From Heyndrickxia sporothermodurans (lineage in GTDB: Bacteria; Bacillota; Bacilli; Bacillales; Bacillaceae_C): a stretch of 26,309 bases of DNA. The notes under the pieces were generated by a model. It saw only the letters and a list, made by a program, of their open reading frames with translations. It was not told the origin of the DNA and did not search any database. A program made the position numbers and the translations under genes. This document shows, in pieces, positions 17,297-25,229 of this stretch (positions are counted from its first letter, which is position 1; each line of letters starts with the position of its first letter). The DNA lies in the NCBI RefSeq assembly GCF_016785185.1, contig NZ_JAEKDY010000045.1; one strand, 5' to 3'.

Positions 17297-17787
17297 TTGA
17301 AAATAGCAAAAACGATAATTTGTGTAGGTGTTGTTTCAGGGTTATTAATGGGATGTGGTACAAATAATGATAACAATGGAACGAAACGAAACTATGTGAG
17401 CCCTGTCCGCTATAACAATGACGATCGTAACGTTAACGTCAACAATAAAATGAGAGTTGCCGATGAAGCTGCTGACAGGGTTGCAAAATTAAAAGAAGTG
17501 GATCGTGCAAATGTTATCGTAACTGATAATAATGCATATGTAGCAGTTATGTTAACCGATCGCTCACGTAATGAATTATCAAAAACAGTCGAAAATAAAA
17601 TTGCTAAAGAAGTTCGAAAAGCCGACAAAGATATCGATAATGTCTATGTGTCTATGTTTCGGTTAACCCGGATTTCTACGATAGAATGACTGACTACGGA
17701 AATGAACTCCGTAATGGCCATCCTATTAGTGGACTGTTCGATCAATTCAACCAAACAGTTCAAAGAATATTCCCTAATGCTAGATAA
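17297..17787 (+). pseudogene. YhcN/YlaJ-family sporulation lipoprotein, broken by an 8-bp duplication
   Basis: The start follows AAGGAGGAG. A signal peptide ends in the lipobox LMGC (Cys20), so the product would be a lipoprotein. The middle (VADEAADRVAKL…VIVTDNNAYVAV) is typical of YhcN/YlaJ proteins, which are made during sporulation and affect spore coat, inner membrane or germination. The open frame ends at 17689 after 130 codons with an unrelated tail (MFRLTRISTIE). The rest of the domain continues in another frame to 17787 (NPDFYDRMTDYG … RIFPNAR). The shift is explained by a perfect tandem duplication, GTCTATGT twice at 17642-17657. Removing one copy restores VYVSVNPDF and a 160-residue protein. 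The mutation looks recent because the rest is intact. ytpR, which I recall near here in B. subtilis, is absent. Confidence 0.85.
17642..17657. repeat. 8-bp perfect tandem duplication causing a frameshift
   Basis: GTCTATGT occurs at 17642-17649 and again at 17650-17657. One copy restores the full YhcN-like frame exactly (491 minus 8 is 483 nt, or 161 codons). Confidence 0.9.
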
Positions 17788-17796
17788 ATAATTATT

Positions 17797-17828
17797 AAAA
17801 GGTCAGCTTTCATGGAAGCTGACCTTTT
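17797..17828. terminator. Bidirectional terminator between the YhcN-like gene and ytpQ
   Basis: Perfect 13-bp stem, AAAAGGTCAGCTT (17797-17809) with AAGCTGACCTTTT (17816-17828), and a 6-nt loop. It lies between convergent genes and overlaps the ytpQ stop. Confidence 0.9.
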
Positions 17829-18627
17829 ATTGTTTTCTATTTTTCCCCATAATAAAAATCGGTTCAAATTGACCATCCTCATAGATGAATGAAAGGGCTG
17901 TTATCGGAACATGACCATTAGTAAAAAAGCTCATTGTCATTTGTGCCAGGACATCGTAGCCTGTTTCATTTTGAATATCTCCGATGATAAGTACATCTTG
18001 ATGTGGAACAGAGACTGTCATATCGCCCGTTATTCTTAGAGACATCTCCTTTAAAAATTTATCATTTAATATTCTACTTGCATCATATCCATCATTCGTA
18101 TTTAAAAAATAAAATTTATTTCCCGCAACAGTATCTTCTTTTGTTTCCGTTGAAAGAGAGCGAAGATTGAATCGAGCCATTTGCTTAATTTCTTCTTTAT
18201 CCCATTGTTCCTTTTCCAGCATCACTTCATCAATTAAACGATATGTACTCCCTAAATCGAGTGCATAGAAAATGCGTGTTTCCGCCGTATGATTCTCTGT
18301 AAAAAATGGAATTCCATCTGAAGATTCGATTGGAAAAGAAGTGGATCGGATCACTGGGAATATTAGATTTTCCTTGCCACTCATTGATTGTTGTACACCC
18401 ATAACATCCAGTGCTTCTTCAACATAATAAACTACCTCATCGATTGCTGATTCTTTCTTTTCGTGCCATTTAGAGACGATATTAGGTAATGAGACATTTA
18501 TTCCCTTACCTGTTTCCACATTTTCTATTCTAAGTGTTTCTTTATCACGATCATATTTCAAGCTTCTTTTTTCGGATCGGAGTCTATTTTCCAGTTCCCG
18601 TTTCATTTTCATTGTATCCATTTTCAT
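17827..18627 (-). CDS. ytpQ: YtpQ, DUF1444 family protein
   Basis: 266-residue soluble protein of the DUF1444 family. No catalytic motif or membrane segment is evident. Recognisable family features are the N-terminal basic helix (MKRELENRLRSEKRSLKY), the PVIRSTSFP segment, ARFNLRSL near the middle, and VSVPHQDVLIIGDI near the end. Function is unknown. Three in-frame ATGs lie within the first six codons; I keep the first, since GGCGGGGA precedes it at normal spacing. It lies 74 nt after ytpP, but a good terminator separates them, so transcription from upstream would be partial. Confidence 0.88.
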   Translation of the reverse strand: MKMDTMKMKRELENRLRSEKRSLKYDRDKETLRIENVETGKGINVSLPNIVSKWHEKKESAIDEVVYYVEEALDVMGVQQSMSGKENLIFPVIRSTSFPIESSDGIPFFTENHTAETRIFYALDLGSTYRLIDEVMLEKEQWDKEEIKQMARFNLRSLSTETKEDTVAGNKFYFLNTNDGYDASRILNDKFLKEMSLRITGDMTVSVPHQDVLIIGDIQNETGYDVLAQMTMSFFTNGHVPITALSFIYEDGQFEPIFIMGKNRKQ

Positions 18628-18672
18628 TTGGTTCCCCGCCTTTTGTTGGATTGCCTGTAACTATATTACATG

Positions 18673-18700
18673 AAAAAAACCTCCATCACAAAGATGAAGG
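18673..18700 (-). terminator. Terminator of ytpP
   Basis: On the minus strand, CCTTCATC pairs with GATGGAGG (18680-18687 and 18693-18700, one G-U) around a 5-nt loop. A run of seven T follows. Confidence 0.8.
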
Positions 18701-18701
18701 A

Positions 18702-19013
18702 TTATAGCCCTTTTATAAAGTTTTCAATTTCTTCTTTTGTTTTTCGATCCTTACTTACAAACCTCCCAAGTTCCTTCCCATCTGCGAAGGCAACAAAGCT
18801 TGGTATGCCAAAAATCCCAAGATCGGCACATAAATCAATAAATTGGTCTCGGTCAACATAAATAAAGGTAAATTCCTTAAACTTATCCTCTATTTCCGGT
18901 AAAACTGGTTCAATCACACGACAATCAGGACACCAATCTGCCGAAAACATAAAAATATGTTTCCCATTGCTTTTTAATTGTTGAAATTCTTCAATCGAGG
19001 TTAATTTATTCAC
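18702..19013 (-). CDS. ytpP: YtpP, thioredoxin-like protein
   Basis: 103-residue single-domain thioredoxin fold. The active site is FSADWCPDC (Cys28 and Cys31), with the cis-proline in FGIPSFVAF. The CPDC spacer differs from the CGPC of canonical thioredoxin and matches the YtpP group. In B. subtilis a role in bacillithiol or thiol redox chemistry has been suggested; the substrate is not visible here. I chose GTG at 19011-19013 because GGAAAGG is 9 nt upstream and the product (MNKLTSIEEF) then aligns with the family start. An ATG three codons earlier abuts the ribosome binding site. It is in a minus-strand run with ytoP and the DUF84 gene. Confidence 0.88.
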   Translation of the reverse strand: MNKLTSIEEFQQLKSNGKHIFMFSADWCPDCRVIEPVLPEIEDKFKEFTFIYVDRDQFIDLCADLGIFGIPSFVAFADGKELGRFVSKDRKTKEEIENFIKGL

Positions 19014-19046
19014 ATGTATCATCCTTTCCACTGACAATAACTTAAC

Positions 19047-19554
19047 TTAAATCTTTCCGTATTCATATTGACCAATTAATATTTTCATAACGTGCAAAAA
19101 CATTTCATCTCTTGTAACATTTCCGTTTGTAAAAATGCCAATAGCTCCTTCTTTTTTTCGAACATTTTTCTTTTGTGAAAAGTCATCCATGACCGGCCCT
19201 AACTCTTCTCCGTTTCGCAGCCTTACCGCAATCTCTTCAGGCAATAGAAACCGTGCACCTCCTCGGTGGCTGGCCTTTTTCTATAAGAGCTCCCCAATTA
19301 CAAACACATAAGCCAAATGGAGTTTCAGTCACTCCACCCTCAAGTCCAATGCCAATTTGTACATCTAATCCTTTTAAACAATTCTCCGCTCTGTTTATAG
19401 CACCTTTAATTGTTTCTTCATCTGAGAAAGGCTGTTCACTAACATCTGATGGTACTTTAAGTGGGATAACTGATACGTTTATTTCTCTTAGCTTAAATCC
19501 TGTTTCTACTGCTTTTATCTTCGCAGGGTTAGTAGATCCTACTGCAATTTTCAT
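19047..19554 (-). pseudogene. DUF84 inosine/xanthosine triphosphatase-like gene, frameshifted
   Basis: Members of this family (E. coli YjjX type) hydrolyse ITP and XTP to keep damaged purines out of nucleic acids. The N-terminal part from the ATG at 19552-19554 has GSTNPAKIKAV and IGIGLEGGV and runs to a stop at 19237. The rest, ARFLLPEEIAVRLRNGEELG through GIFTNGNVTRDEMF to QYEYGKI, continues in another frame to 19047. The break lies between PP and ARFLLPEE. Related proteins have about five extra residues ending in AGG there, and the retained bases aggaggt read as the end of that stretch. A loss of 8 nt would therefore explain the shift and give 171 residues. An in-frame TTG at 19242-19244 might restart the second half, with AGGAGG 13 nt upstream. 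It is in an operon between ytoP and ytpP. Confidence 0.82.
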
Positions 19555-19595
19555 GTTTCAATCCCCTTTTTAACGAAAGGGAGGCCATCGCCCCC

Positions 19596-20666
19596 CTATT
19601 TTGCAAGAATAGTATTAACTGTCGATTGGTCACATGTTTTAATTAATTTTACTAATAATGCCTTCGCTGCTGCATAATCATCAACATGAATGATTGAAGC
19701 ATGGGTATGAATGTATCTCGAACAAATACCAACTACTGCACTAGGGATGCCTTCATTGGATGTATGTACTCGTCCTGCATCCGTTCCGCCTTGGGAAACG
19801 AAATATTGATAAGGGATATTATTGCTTTCTGCTGTATCTAAAATCAATTCACGCATTCCTTTATGTGTGATCATTGATTTATCCATAATGCGCAGCAATG
19901 CCCCTTTTCCTAGTTGGCCAAACTCATTTTTGTCCCCTGACATGTCATTTGCCGGGCTTGCATCTAAAGCAAAGAATAAATCAGGTTTAATCATATTCGC
20001 AGATGCTTGTGCACCGCGCAAACCAACTTCTTCTTGTACATTGGCGCCTGAATAGAGGATGCTTGGAATATCTTCACCCTGCAGTTCTTTTAACAACTCG
20101 ATTGAAAGTCCGCAGCCATAACGATTGTCCCACGCTTTAGCCAATATTTTCTTGTCATTAGCCATCGGTGTAAATGGGCAAATTGGAACAATTTGCTGGC
20201 CTGGTTTAACACCAATACGCTTTACATCTTCACGATTATCAGCACCAATATCAATTAACATATTTTTTATATCCATTGGTTTATTACGTTGATTATCACT
20301 TAATAAATGAGGTGGAACGGATCCAATTACACCAATAACAGGTCCATTATCTGTGATGATTTCAACTCTTTGTGCCAATAGAACTTGACTCCACCATCCA
20401 CCTAATGTTTGAAAGCGAATCATCCCGTTTTCTGTTACCGATGTTACCATGAATCCTACTTCATCCATATGTCCAGCTACCATAATAGTCGGACCATCCG
20501 TTTTTCCGCGTTTAACACCAAAGATGCCTCCAAGACGATCTTGGACTACTTCATCAGCATATTTTTCTAATTCAGATCTCATAAAGTTTCTGACTGCATG
20601 CTCGTTTCCCGACGCTCCGGGTAATTCAGTTAAGGTTTTAAATAATTCTAGTGTTTCGCGTTCCAT
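19596..20666 (-). CDS. ytoP: YtoP, M42-family metal-dependent aminopeptidase
   Basis: Cytosolic two-metal aminopeptidase of peptidase family M42 (glutamyl aminopeptidase/PepA-FrvX type), forming large oligomeric shells that trim peptides. Metal and catalytic residues are visible: H66 and D68 in AGHMDEVGFM, D180 in WDNRYGCG, E212-E213 in VQEEVGLRG, D235 in FALDAS, and the final His in RYIHTHASIIH. It has 356 residues. The start is the ATG at 20664-20666 (MERETLELF), 7 nt after AAGGGGA; an ATG two codons earlier abuts that site. The following DUF84 gene starts 41 nt downstream. B. subtilis has a homologue at the same place. The true physiological substrate is unknown. Confidence 0.92.
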   Translation of the reverse strand: MERETLELFKTLTELPGASGNEHAVRNFMRSELEKYADEVVQDRLGGIFGVKRGKTDGPTIMVAGHMDEVGFMVTSVTENGMIRFQTLGGWWSQVLLAQRVEIITDNGPVIGVIGSVPPHLLSDNQRNKPMDIKNMLIDIGADNREDVKRIGVKPGQQIVPICPFTPMANDKKILAKAWDNRYGCGLSIELLKELQGEDIPSILYSGANVQEEVGLRGAQASANMIKPDLFFALDASPANDMSGDKNEFGQLGKGALLRIMDKSMITHKGMRELILDTAESNNIPYQYFVSQGGTDAGRVHTSNEGIPSAVVGICSRYIHTHASIIHVDDYAAAKALLVKLIKTCDQSTVNTILAK

Positions 20667-20729
20667 CTGCATTCCCCTTAAAAATTATTTTTTTCACGCT
20701 TTTATTTTACAGAACTTTCATACGCCTTT

Positions 20730-22613
20730 CTAGTTTTCTGATTGTTCGTCTTTTTTATTATACTTTCTATCTTCATCTTTAAAACGCAATAAGTCTCCGA
20801 AGATGACATTGTCCGATAGGTTTAGTTCATTTTGAACACGGTCAAAATAAGGTGTGCATTTGTTCATTTTTACTTTTTTGCCTGATCTTTTGTTAAAGCA
20901 TGTATTTTCAGTATATGTGTATTTATTCGTTACAAACGTTCCATCACGAAAGATTACAAAATCCTTTTCCTTGTTAGAAATTAAGCTTTGACCGAAATCA
21001 ATGACATTTTTCTGCGGCCTGACACCTAATATATCTAAAATCGTTTGTCTAATATCTGTTTGACCGCCAATCGACTTAATTTCTTGCGCCTTTTGTCCTG
21101 GGATATGAATAATCAATGGAACTTTTTGAAGTTCTACTTGCTCATTGGGTGTAATTTCTTTTCCAAGAACAGGTTCTAATTGTTTGTGATAACTCTTCGA
21201 AATCCCGTAGTGATCTCCGTATAAGACAATAACCGACTGATCATAAAGACCACTTTTTTTAAGCCCATTTATAAAAGTTTTGATGGCTTCATCTTCATAC
21301 CTAACTGTCCGAAAATAGCGATGAACTAAATCAGGGTTTTCTTCCTCGTCATTCAAATATTGATCTTCTTCGTTTAACAAAAATGGAAAATGATTTGTTA
21401 ACGTCAAAAACTTTGCATAAAAAGGCTGAGGCAACTTTTCTAATAATGGAATGGACTGTTTAAAAAATGGGATATCTTTTAGACCATAGTTAACACTGTT
21501 CTCCTCATTTACATGGTATGAAGTTTTAGAAAAGAACTTATTATATCCAAGTGAGTGATACATATTTTCACGATTCCAAAATGTTTCATCATTACTATGA
21601 AAAACGGCACTATAATAGCCCTTCTCTTGCAAAATCTGTGGTAATGAATAAAACTCATTTCGCGGTCGTCTTACAAACACAGATCCCCCCGATAAAGGAT
21701 ATAAACCGTTATCAATCATAAACTCAGCATCAGACGTTTTTCCTTGCGCAGTTTGATGATATACATTTGGAAAATATAAGCTATCTTTAATTAATGAATT
21801 TAAAAATGGTGTAATTTCCTCCCCATTTATTTTCCGATTAATTACTAATTGCTGAGTAGATTCCAATGAAATGACAATAATATTTTTCCCTTTACCACTG
21901 CCGCTTAATGGAGATTGACTATTTTCATGATTATTCCGACTCTTTAAATAGTTCTTTACTTCTTTTATATCAGCACTATCTGCAAGCGCTTGCTGAACAA
22001 ACATTTTTGAATTAAAGATGATATCATATATATGGTAATTATAGCTTCCAAGCGTTTTTACTAATGCTTCTCGATCATATGACTTTTTCAAAATACGGGG
22101 GTTTTCAATAATCCCGCTAACAATGACTACAGTTATTAAAACGAAGCTTGTACCGACAATTTGTAGTTTTCTTCTTTTTAATAAAGGTAAACCGATATCC
22201 GTTCTTTTCACTAATAACCAAATTAATATGACAACATCTACAAAAAGAAGGGGATCTGTCCAATTGATTAGTTCTAATGTACTTTGGCTCAAACCTCCTA
22301 CATTTTGAAATTGGAATAATACAGGAACAGTGATAAAATCTATGTAAAAACGATAATACAAAATATTTCCATATAAAACACCGGTTAAGAGTATATATAT
22401 TACAAAAATTGCTGTTTTCCTCATTTTCTTTGCAAAAAACAGACCGATACTAAGAAATAGCGCAATTGAACCGATAGGATTTATCAATAATATCAATGTA
22501 TCTAAAACTGTGCCCGTTCTTAAATCAAATTCAAAAAAGTAAATAATGAGGGTTTTAATCCATAATAATAGTACAGCTAATATGTATAAGGAAAAACCAT
22601 TTAATTTTTTCAT
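20730..22613 (-). CDS. LtaS-family lipoteichoic acid synthase or primase
   Basis: Polytopic membrane enzyme that transfers glycerol phosphate from phosphatidylglycerol onto a lipoteichoic acid chain. About five N-terminal transmembrane helices cover roughly residues 5-170. An extracellular sulfatase-fold domain follows. Metal and catalytic residues are E251 (SLES), nucleophile T293 in TAQGKTSDAEF, and D467-H468 in YGDHYG; H409 (TNHFPF) is also conserved. ALA at 209-211 resembles the signal-peptidase cleavage site that frees the extracellular domain in LtaS, and a sip gene is in this window. It has 627 residues. B. subtilis has four paralogues (ltaS, yfnI, yqgS, yvgJ), none of which I recall in this locus. 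I cannot tell synthase from primase by sequence alone. RBS AAAGGATGG is well placed. Confidence 0.9.
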   Translation of the reverse strand: MKKLNGFSLYILAVLLLWIKTLIIYFFEFDLRTGTVLDTLILLINPIGSIALFLSIGLFFAKKMRKTAIFVIYILLTGVLYGNILYYRFYIDFITVPVLFQFQNVGGLSQSTLELINWTDPLLFVDVVILIWLLVKRTDIGLPLLKRRKLQIVGTSFVLITVVIVSGIIENPRILKKSYDREALVKTLGSYNYHIYDIIFNSKMFVQQALADSADIKEVKNYLKSRNNHENSQSPLSGSGKGKNIIVISLESTQQLVINRKINGEEITPFLNSLIKDSLYFPNVYHQTAQGKTSDAEFMIDNGLYPLSGGSVFVRRPRNEFYSLPQILQEKGYYSAVFHSNDETFWNRENMYHSLGYNKFFSKTSYHVNEENSVNYGLKDIPFFKQSIPLLEKLPQPFYAKFLTLTNHFPFLLNEEDQYLNDEEENPDLVHRYFRTVRYEDEAIKTFINGLKKSGLYDQSVIVLYGDHYGISKSYHKQLEPVLGKEITPNEQVELQKVPLIIHIPGQKAQEIKSIGGQTDIRQTILDILGVRPQKNVIDFGQSLISNKEKDFVIFRDGTFVTNKYTYTENTCFNKRSGKKVKMNKCTPYFDRVQNELNLSDNVIFGDLLRFKDEDRKYNKKDEQSEN

Positions 22614-22729
22614 TCAATCCATCCTTTCCTTTCTCCATTGTAAGAAAAAAAGGTAGCTTTTTACAAGATAAATAAATTTTTTTCACTAATGAATATGGTA
22701 AACTAAATAAAAATGGGAGGGTATTGCTT

Positions 22730-23044
22730 ATGAAGTGGAAATCATTTGTTACGGGAATTGCTGTTGGTGCAGTAAGTGGATATTTAGTTAATGAGGCAGT
22801 AAAGAGTAAAACCTATATTTCAAGTGATGCGGTTTTATCGAAAGTGAAAAAGGCTTTTAAAGAAGAGACGACCGTTGAAGGATCTTGGATTCAAATTATG
22901 AAGGAAGATTATGAGAAATTTCCTATTAAAACGAAAATTTATCGTGGCGGCATTACTTGCCGGATTGGGAACGAAAGAAAGCAATACGAATTCATTGCTG
23001 ATGCTTATACCGGGTCGATTTTAGATGTTTATCCATTAAAATAA
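22730..23044 (+). CDS. ytzB: YtzB, small PepSY-like membrane-anchored protein
   Basis: 104-residue protein with an N-terminal membrane anchor or uncleaved signal (FVTGIAVGAVSGYLV) and a single PepSY-like domain that ends with YEFIADAYTGSILDVYPL. PepSY domains often inhibit proteases or bind peptides near the cell surface; nothing specific is known for this member. ATG at 22730 follows GGGAGGG by 8 nt; a TTG two codons earlier is too close to the ribosome binding site. It is divergent from the LtaS-family gene and has its own terminator. It occupies the same position relative to ytoP and ytnP as in B. subtilis. Confidence 0.88.
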   Translation: MKWKSFVTGIAVGAVSGYLVNEAVKSKTYISSDAVLSKVKKAFKEETTVEGSWIQIMKEDYEKFPIKTKIYRGGITCRIGNERKQYEFIADAYTGSILDVYPLK

Positions 23045-23054
23045 AGTTGTATGG

Positions 23055-23083
23055 AAAAAGGCTCCTTCGAAAGGAACCTTTTT
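23055..23083. terminator. Terminator of ytzB, probably shared with ytnP
   Basis: Stem AAAAAGGCTCCTT (23055-23067) with AAGGAACCTTTTT (23071-23083), loop CGA and one C/A mismatch (a G-U pair on the minus strand). It lies between convergent ytzB and ytnP. Confidence 0.8.
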
Positions 23084-23089
23084 CTTGGA

Positions 23090-23929
23090 TTATTGCTTTT
23101 TTACTTCTGCAATTATATTTCCTTCTTTATCCCATTTTAATGCACGGTAAAACGCATCATGGTAAAAAGTAAACCATGAGTTTTCATTTATTGCTTCAGA
23201 AATGAATTTTTCCTTTGCAAAAATAGATGTCATTGGATAATCATCATATGCTAAAACCCACAATGGATTTTTATGTGCATGGGTTGGCATTAAATCCGCC
23301 ATATGAATCAGTTTTTCCCCATTACTTTCGATTTGAATGATCGAATGTCCATCACTATGACCACCTGTATGAATCATTTTTATACGATCTTCAATCATTA
23401 TCATGTTTTCAAATGTTTTGACCTGATGCTGAATAGGCTCCCAGTTTTCCGGCCAATATGTATTTCGTGATCGAATATTCGGATTTCTCATTTCATCCCA
23501 TTCCACTTGCGAAGTATAGATCGTTGCATTCGGAAACACCGGAATTAATTGATCATTTTCCCATATAGTTAATCCACACGCATGATCAAAATGTAAATGT
23601 GTCATACAAATAATATCGATATCGGCAGTTGTTAAACCAAGTTCCCGTAATGATTCCTCAATAGCTGTTTCCTCAACAACGCCATAATTTCTTTTTTGTT
23701 TTTCCGTAAGCTTTCCTTTTCCAATGCCGGCTTCGATTAATATATTTTTTCCATTCAATTGAAGAAACATTGGATCTGTCCGTAATTCAATTTGGTTTTT
23801 GTCATTGACCGGATATTTTTTTGACCACAATGGTTTTGGTACGACGCCAAACATAGCCCCGCCATCCATAAACGTTACTCCTCCGTTTAACCACCAAATT
23901 GTTAAATCCCCAACCGTTAATTTCTCCAT
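23090..23929 (-). CDS. ytnP: YtnP, metallo-beta-lactamase-fold lactonase
   Basis: 279-residue metallo-hydrolase. The metal motif is THLHFDHACG (H111, H113, D115, H116), with a second His cluster in HTGGHSDGHS. B. subtilis YtnP is a reported quorum-quenching lactonase that blocks Streptomyces signalling. The sequence (WLNGGVTFMDGGAMFGVVPKPLW) is very close to the B. subtilis protein. The correct start is the ATG at 23927-23929 behind GAGGAGGG. The frame stays open upstream for about 70 codons, but that part is translated from an intergenic repeat and is not protein-like. An automatic caller may overextend this gene. Confidence 0.93.
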   Translation of the reverse strand: MEKLTVGDLTIWWLNGGVTFMDGGAMFGVVPKPLWSKKYPVNDKNQIELRTDPMFLQLNGKNILIEAGIGKGKLTEKQKRNYGVVEETAIEESLRELGLTTADIDIICMTHLHFDHACGLTIWENDQLIPVFPNATIYTSQVEWDEMRNPNIRSRNTYWPENWEPIQHQVKTFENMIMIEDRIKMIHTGGHSDGHSIIQIESNGEKLIHMADLMPTHAHKNPLWVLAYDDYPMTSIFAKEKFISEAINENSWFTFYHDAFYRALKWDKEGNIIAEVKKQ

Positions 23930-23979
23930 GCTTATCCCTCCTCGTTTTAATTGTAACATTTTGAATAATTCGTTAGAAG

Positions 23980-24139
23980 TAAGAAAAGCGGAAGCGCCTC
24001 GCTCATCGACGTAAAAACTGGAAGGACTTTGAGTGAGATAAAGGAAACACGATGAGCCTGCAAGGCGAATCGATGTTGACTTATCGTAGGGAAAAGTCCT
24101 GAAGTTTTCTAGTCGATAGGCGCTGGAGCTAGACAAAGC
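23980..24139. repeat. Structured intergenic repeat element (long imperfect palindrome)
   Basis: An element of about 160 bp, richer in GC than its surroundings. Four paired segments nest: GCGCCT/AGGCGC (23994-23999, 24118-24123), TCGAC/GTCGA (24006-24010, 24112-24116), AAAACT/AGTTTT (24014-24019, 24103-24108) and AGGACTTT/AAAGTCCT (24023-24030, 24093-24100). Symmetric 3-nt internal loops or bulges lie between the inner ones. The edge phrases GCGGAAGCGCC and GGCGCTGGAGCTAGAC are, from memory, common at the ends of dispersed Bacillaceae intergenic repeats. No known riboswitch motif is recognised. It lies downstream of trmB and upstream of ytnP, both on the minus strand. Confidence 0.7.
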
Positions 24140-24187
24140 AGATACTTTTTCAGGAACATTAATCTCAAAAAGTTTTATATTTCCCTT

Positions 24188-24847
24188 TTATTCAGCTTCT
24201 CGATTATTTGTAGGATATTTTACCTCACAGCGATAAATCCGTTGACCTCTTGCAGAAAATTTCTCTTCATATTCCGTCATAATATTATCCGGATAATCAC
24301 TATTGTGTAAATCTAAACTTACATATTTAAGTAGTAATCCATATTCTGAAAAGCTTGTTAATGAATATTCAAACAGACCTTGGTTATCTGTTTTAAAATG
24401 GATTTCCCCGCCATCCACCAATACATCTTCATATAATTTTAAAAACGTTTTGTACGTTAATCGTCTCTTTTCATGGCGATTCTTTGGCCAAGGATCGGAA
24501 AAATTCAAATAAACTCGGCTAACATCCCCTTTTTCAAAAAACTCTCGCAATTTCTCTCCATCTACGTTTAATAACTTTACATTTGGCAATTCTTCTTCAA
24601 TGATTCGATCTAAAGCAGATACAATTACACTATTTTGCAGTTCAATTCCTATATAATTTATCTCCGGATTTGCCTTTGCCATTCCAACAATAAATTGCCC
24701 TTTTCCTGTCCCTACTTCAATGTGAAGTGGATGATCATTTCCAAAAACTTTACTCCATTGACCTTTATGCTGTTCAGGGTTTTGTATCACATATTGCGGG
24801 TATTGCATTAATTTATCGGCCGCCCACGGTTTGTGTCTTAAACGCAT
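24188..24847 (-). CDS. trmB: tRNA (guanine-N7-)-methyltransferase
   Basis: SAM-dependent enzyme that forms m7G46 in the variable loop of tRNAs. It has 219 residues. The SAM-binding loop is HIEVGTGKGQFI (about 42-53) and the acidic ribose-binding residue lies in YIGIELQ. The TrmB signature NFSDPWPKNRHEKRRL (115-130) is complete, and TDNQGLFEYS follows. The C-terminus TEYEEKFSARGQRIYR is typical. The start ATG at 24845-24847 has a G-rich stretch upstream. Its place next to ytnP and ytzH matches B. subtilis. No ordinary terminator was found after the gene; the structured repeat downstream may serve. Confidence 0.95.
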   Translation of the reverse strand: MRLRHKPWAADKLMQYPQYVIQNPEQHKGQWSKVFGNDHPLHIEVGTGKGQFIVGMAKANPEINYIGIELQNSVIVSALDRIIEEELPNVKLLNVDGEKLREFFEKGDVSRVYLNFSDPWPKNRHEKRRLTYKTFLKLYEDVLVDGGEIHFKTDNQGLFEYSLTSFSEYGLLLKYVSLDLHNSDYPDNIMTEYEEKFSARGQRIYRCEVKYPTNNREAE

Positions 24848-24884
24848 GTATTTACACCTCAGTTTGATTTTAATGAATAAAGAT

Positions 24885-24919
24885 AAAAGGAATTCACAAA
24901 ATAACTGTGGATTCCTTTT
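24885..24919. terminator. Hairpin with U-tracts between trmB and ytzH
   Basis: 14-bp stem, AAAAGGAATTCACA (24885-24898) with TGTGGATTCCTTTT (24906-24919), one T/G pair and a 7-nt loop. It is terminator-like on both strands yet lies between divergent genes. It could stop minus-strand transcripts of ytmP after they run antisense through ytzH, or act in the ytzH leader. Confidence 0.6.
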
Positions 24920-24950
24920 TTATATTACAAAAATTGAAAGGATGTTTCGT

Positions 24951-25229
24951 ATGCCACTATCCCATCTAGACCAAATTACTTTATTAAAAGATATATTAAA
25001 CAATCACCAAGTTGATTGCTGTGGTTCTGTTTCAGAATGTGAACAATTGGAACGTCTTGTCAAATCTCTACTGGTGGATCCAAATATAGATGCTTCCGTG
25101 AAACCAGTTCTTCAAGAGGTTTACAATTATAGTCAACATGGCCAATATACACAACACTTGAATTCACATATTGAAGCCAATCAAGACAATTTATCCCAGT
25201 GGGTAGATCAGATAAATATAAACTTTTAA
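24951..25229 (+). CDS. ytzH: YtzH-like protein
   Basis: 92-residue acidic, helical, soluble protein of the YtzH-like family, the same length I recall in B. subtilis. It begins MPLSHLDQITLLKDILNNH and contains a CC pair and DCCGSVSECEQLERL. No enzyme motif; function unknown. I chose the ATG at 24951 because GAAAGGA is about 8 nt upstream. An ATG three codons earlier abuts that site, and the longer frame from 24831 crosses a hairpin. Its stop codon overlaps the stop of convergent ytmP, so the two transcripts are mutually antisense at their 3' ends. Confidence 0.87.
   Translation: MPLSHLDQITLLKDILNNHQVDCCGSVSECEQLERLVKSLLVDPNIDASVKPVLQEVYNYSQHGQYTQHLNSHIEANQDNLSQWVDQININF

Noticed and set aside
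23930..24136. N-terminal extension of ytnP by about 70 codons
   Set aside because: It is translated from the intergenic repeat, the family start and a strong ribosome binding site lie at 23929, and the extra residues resemble no protein.
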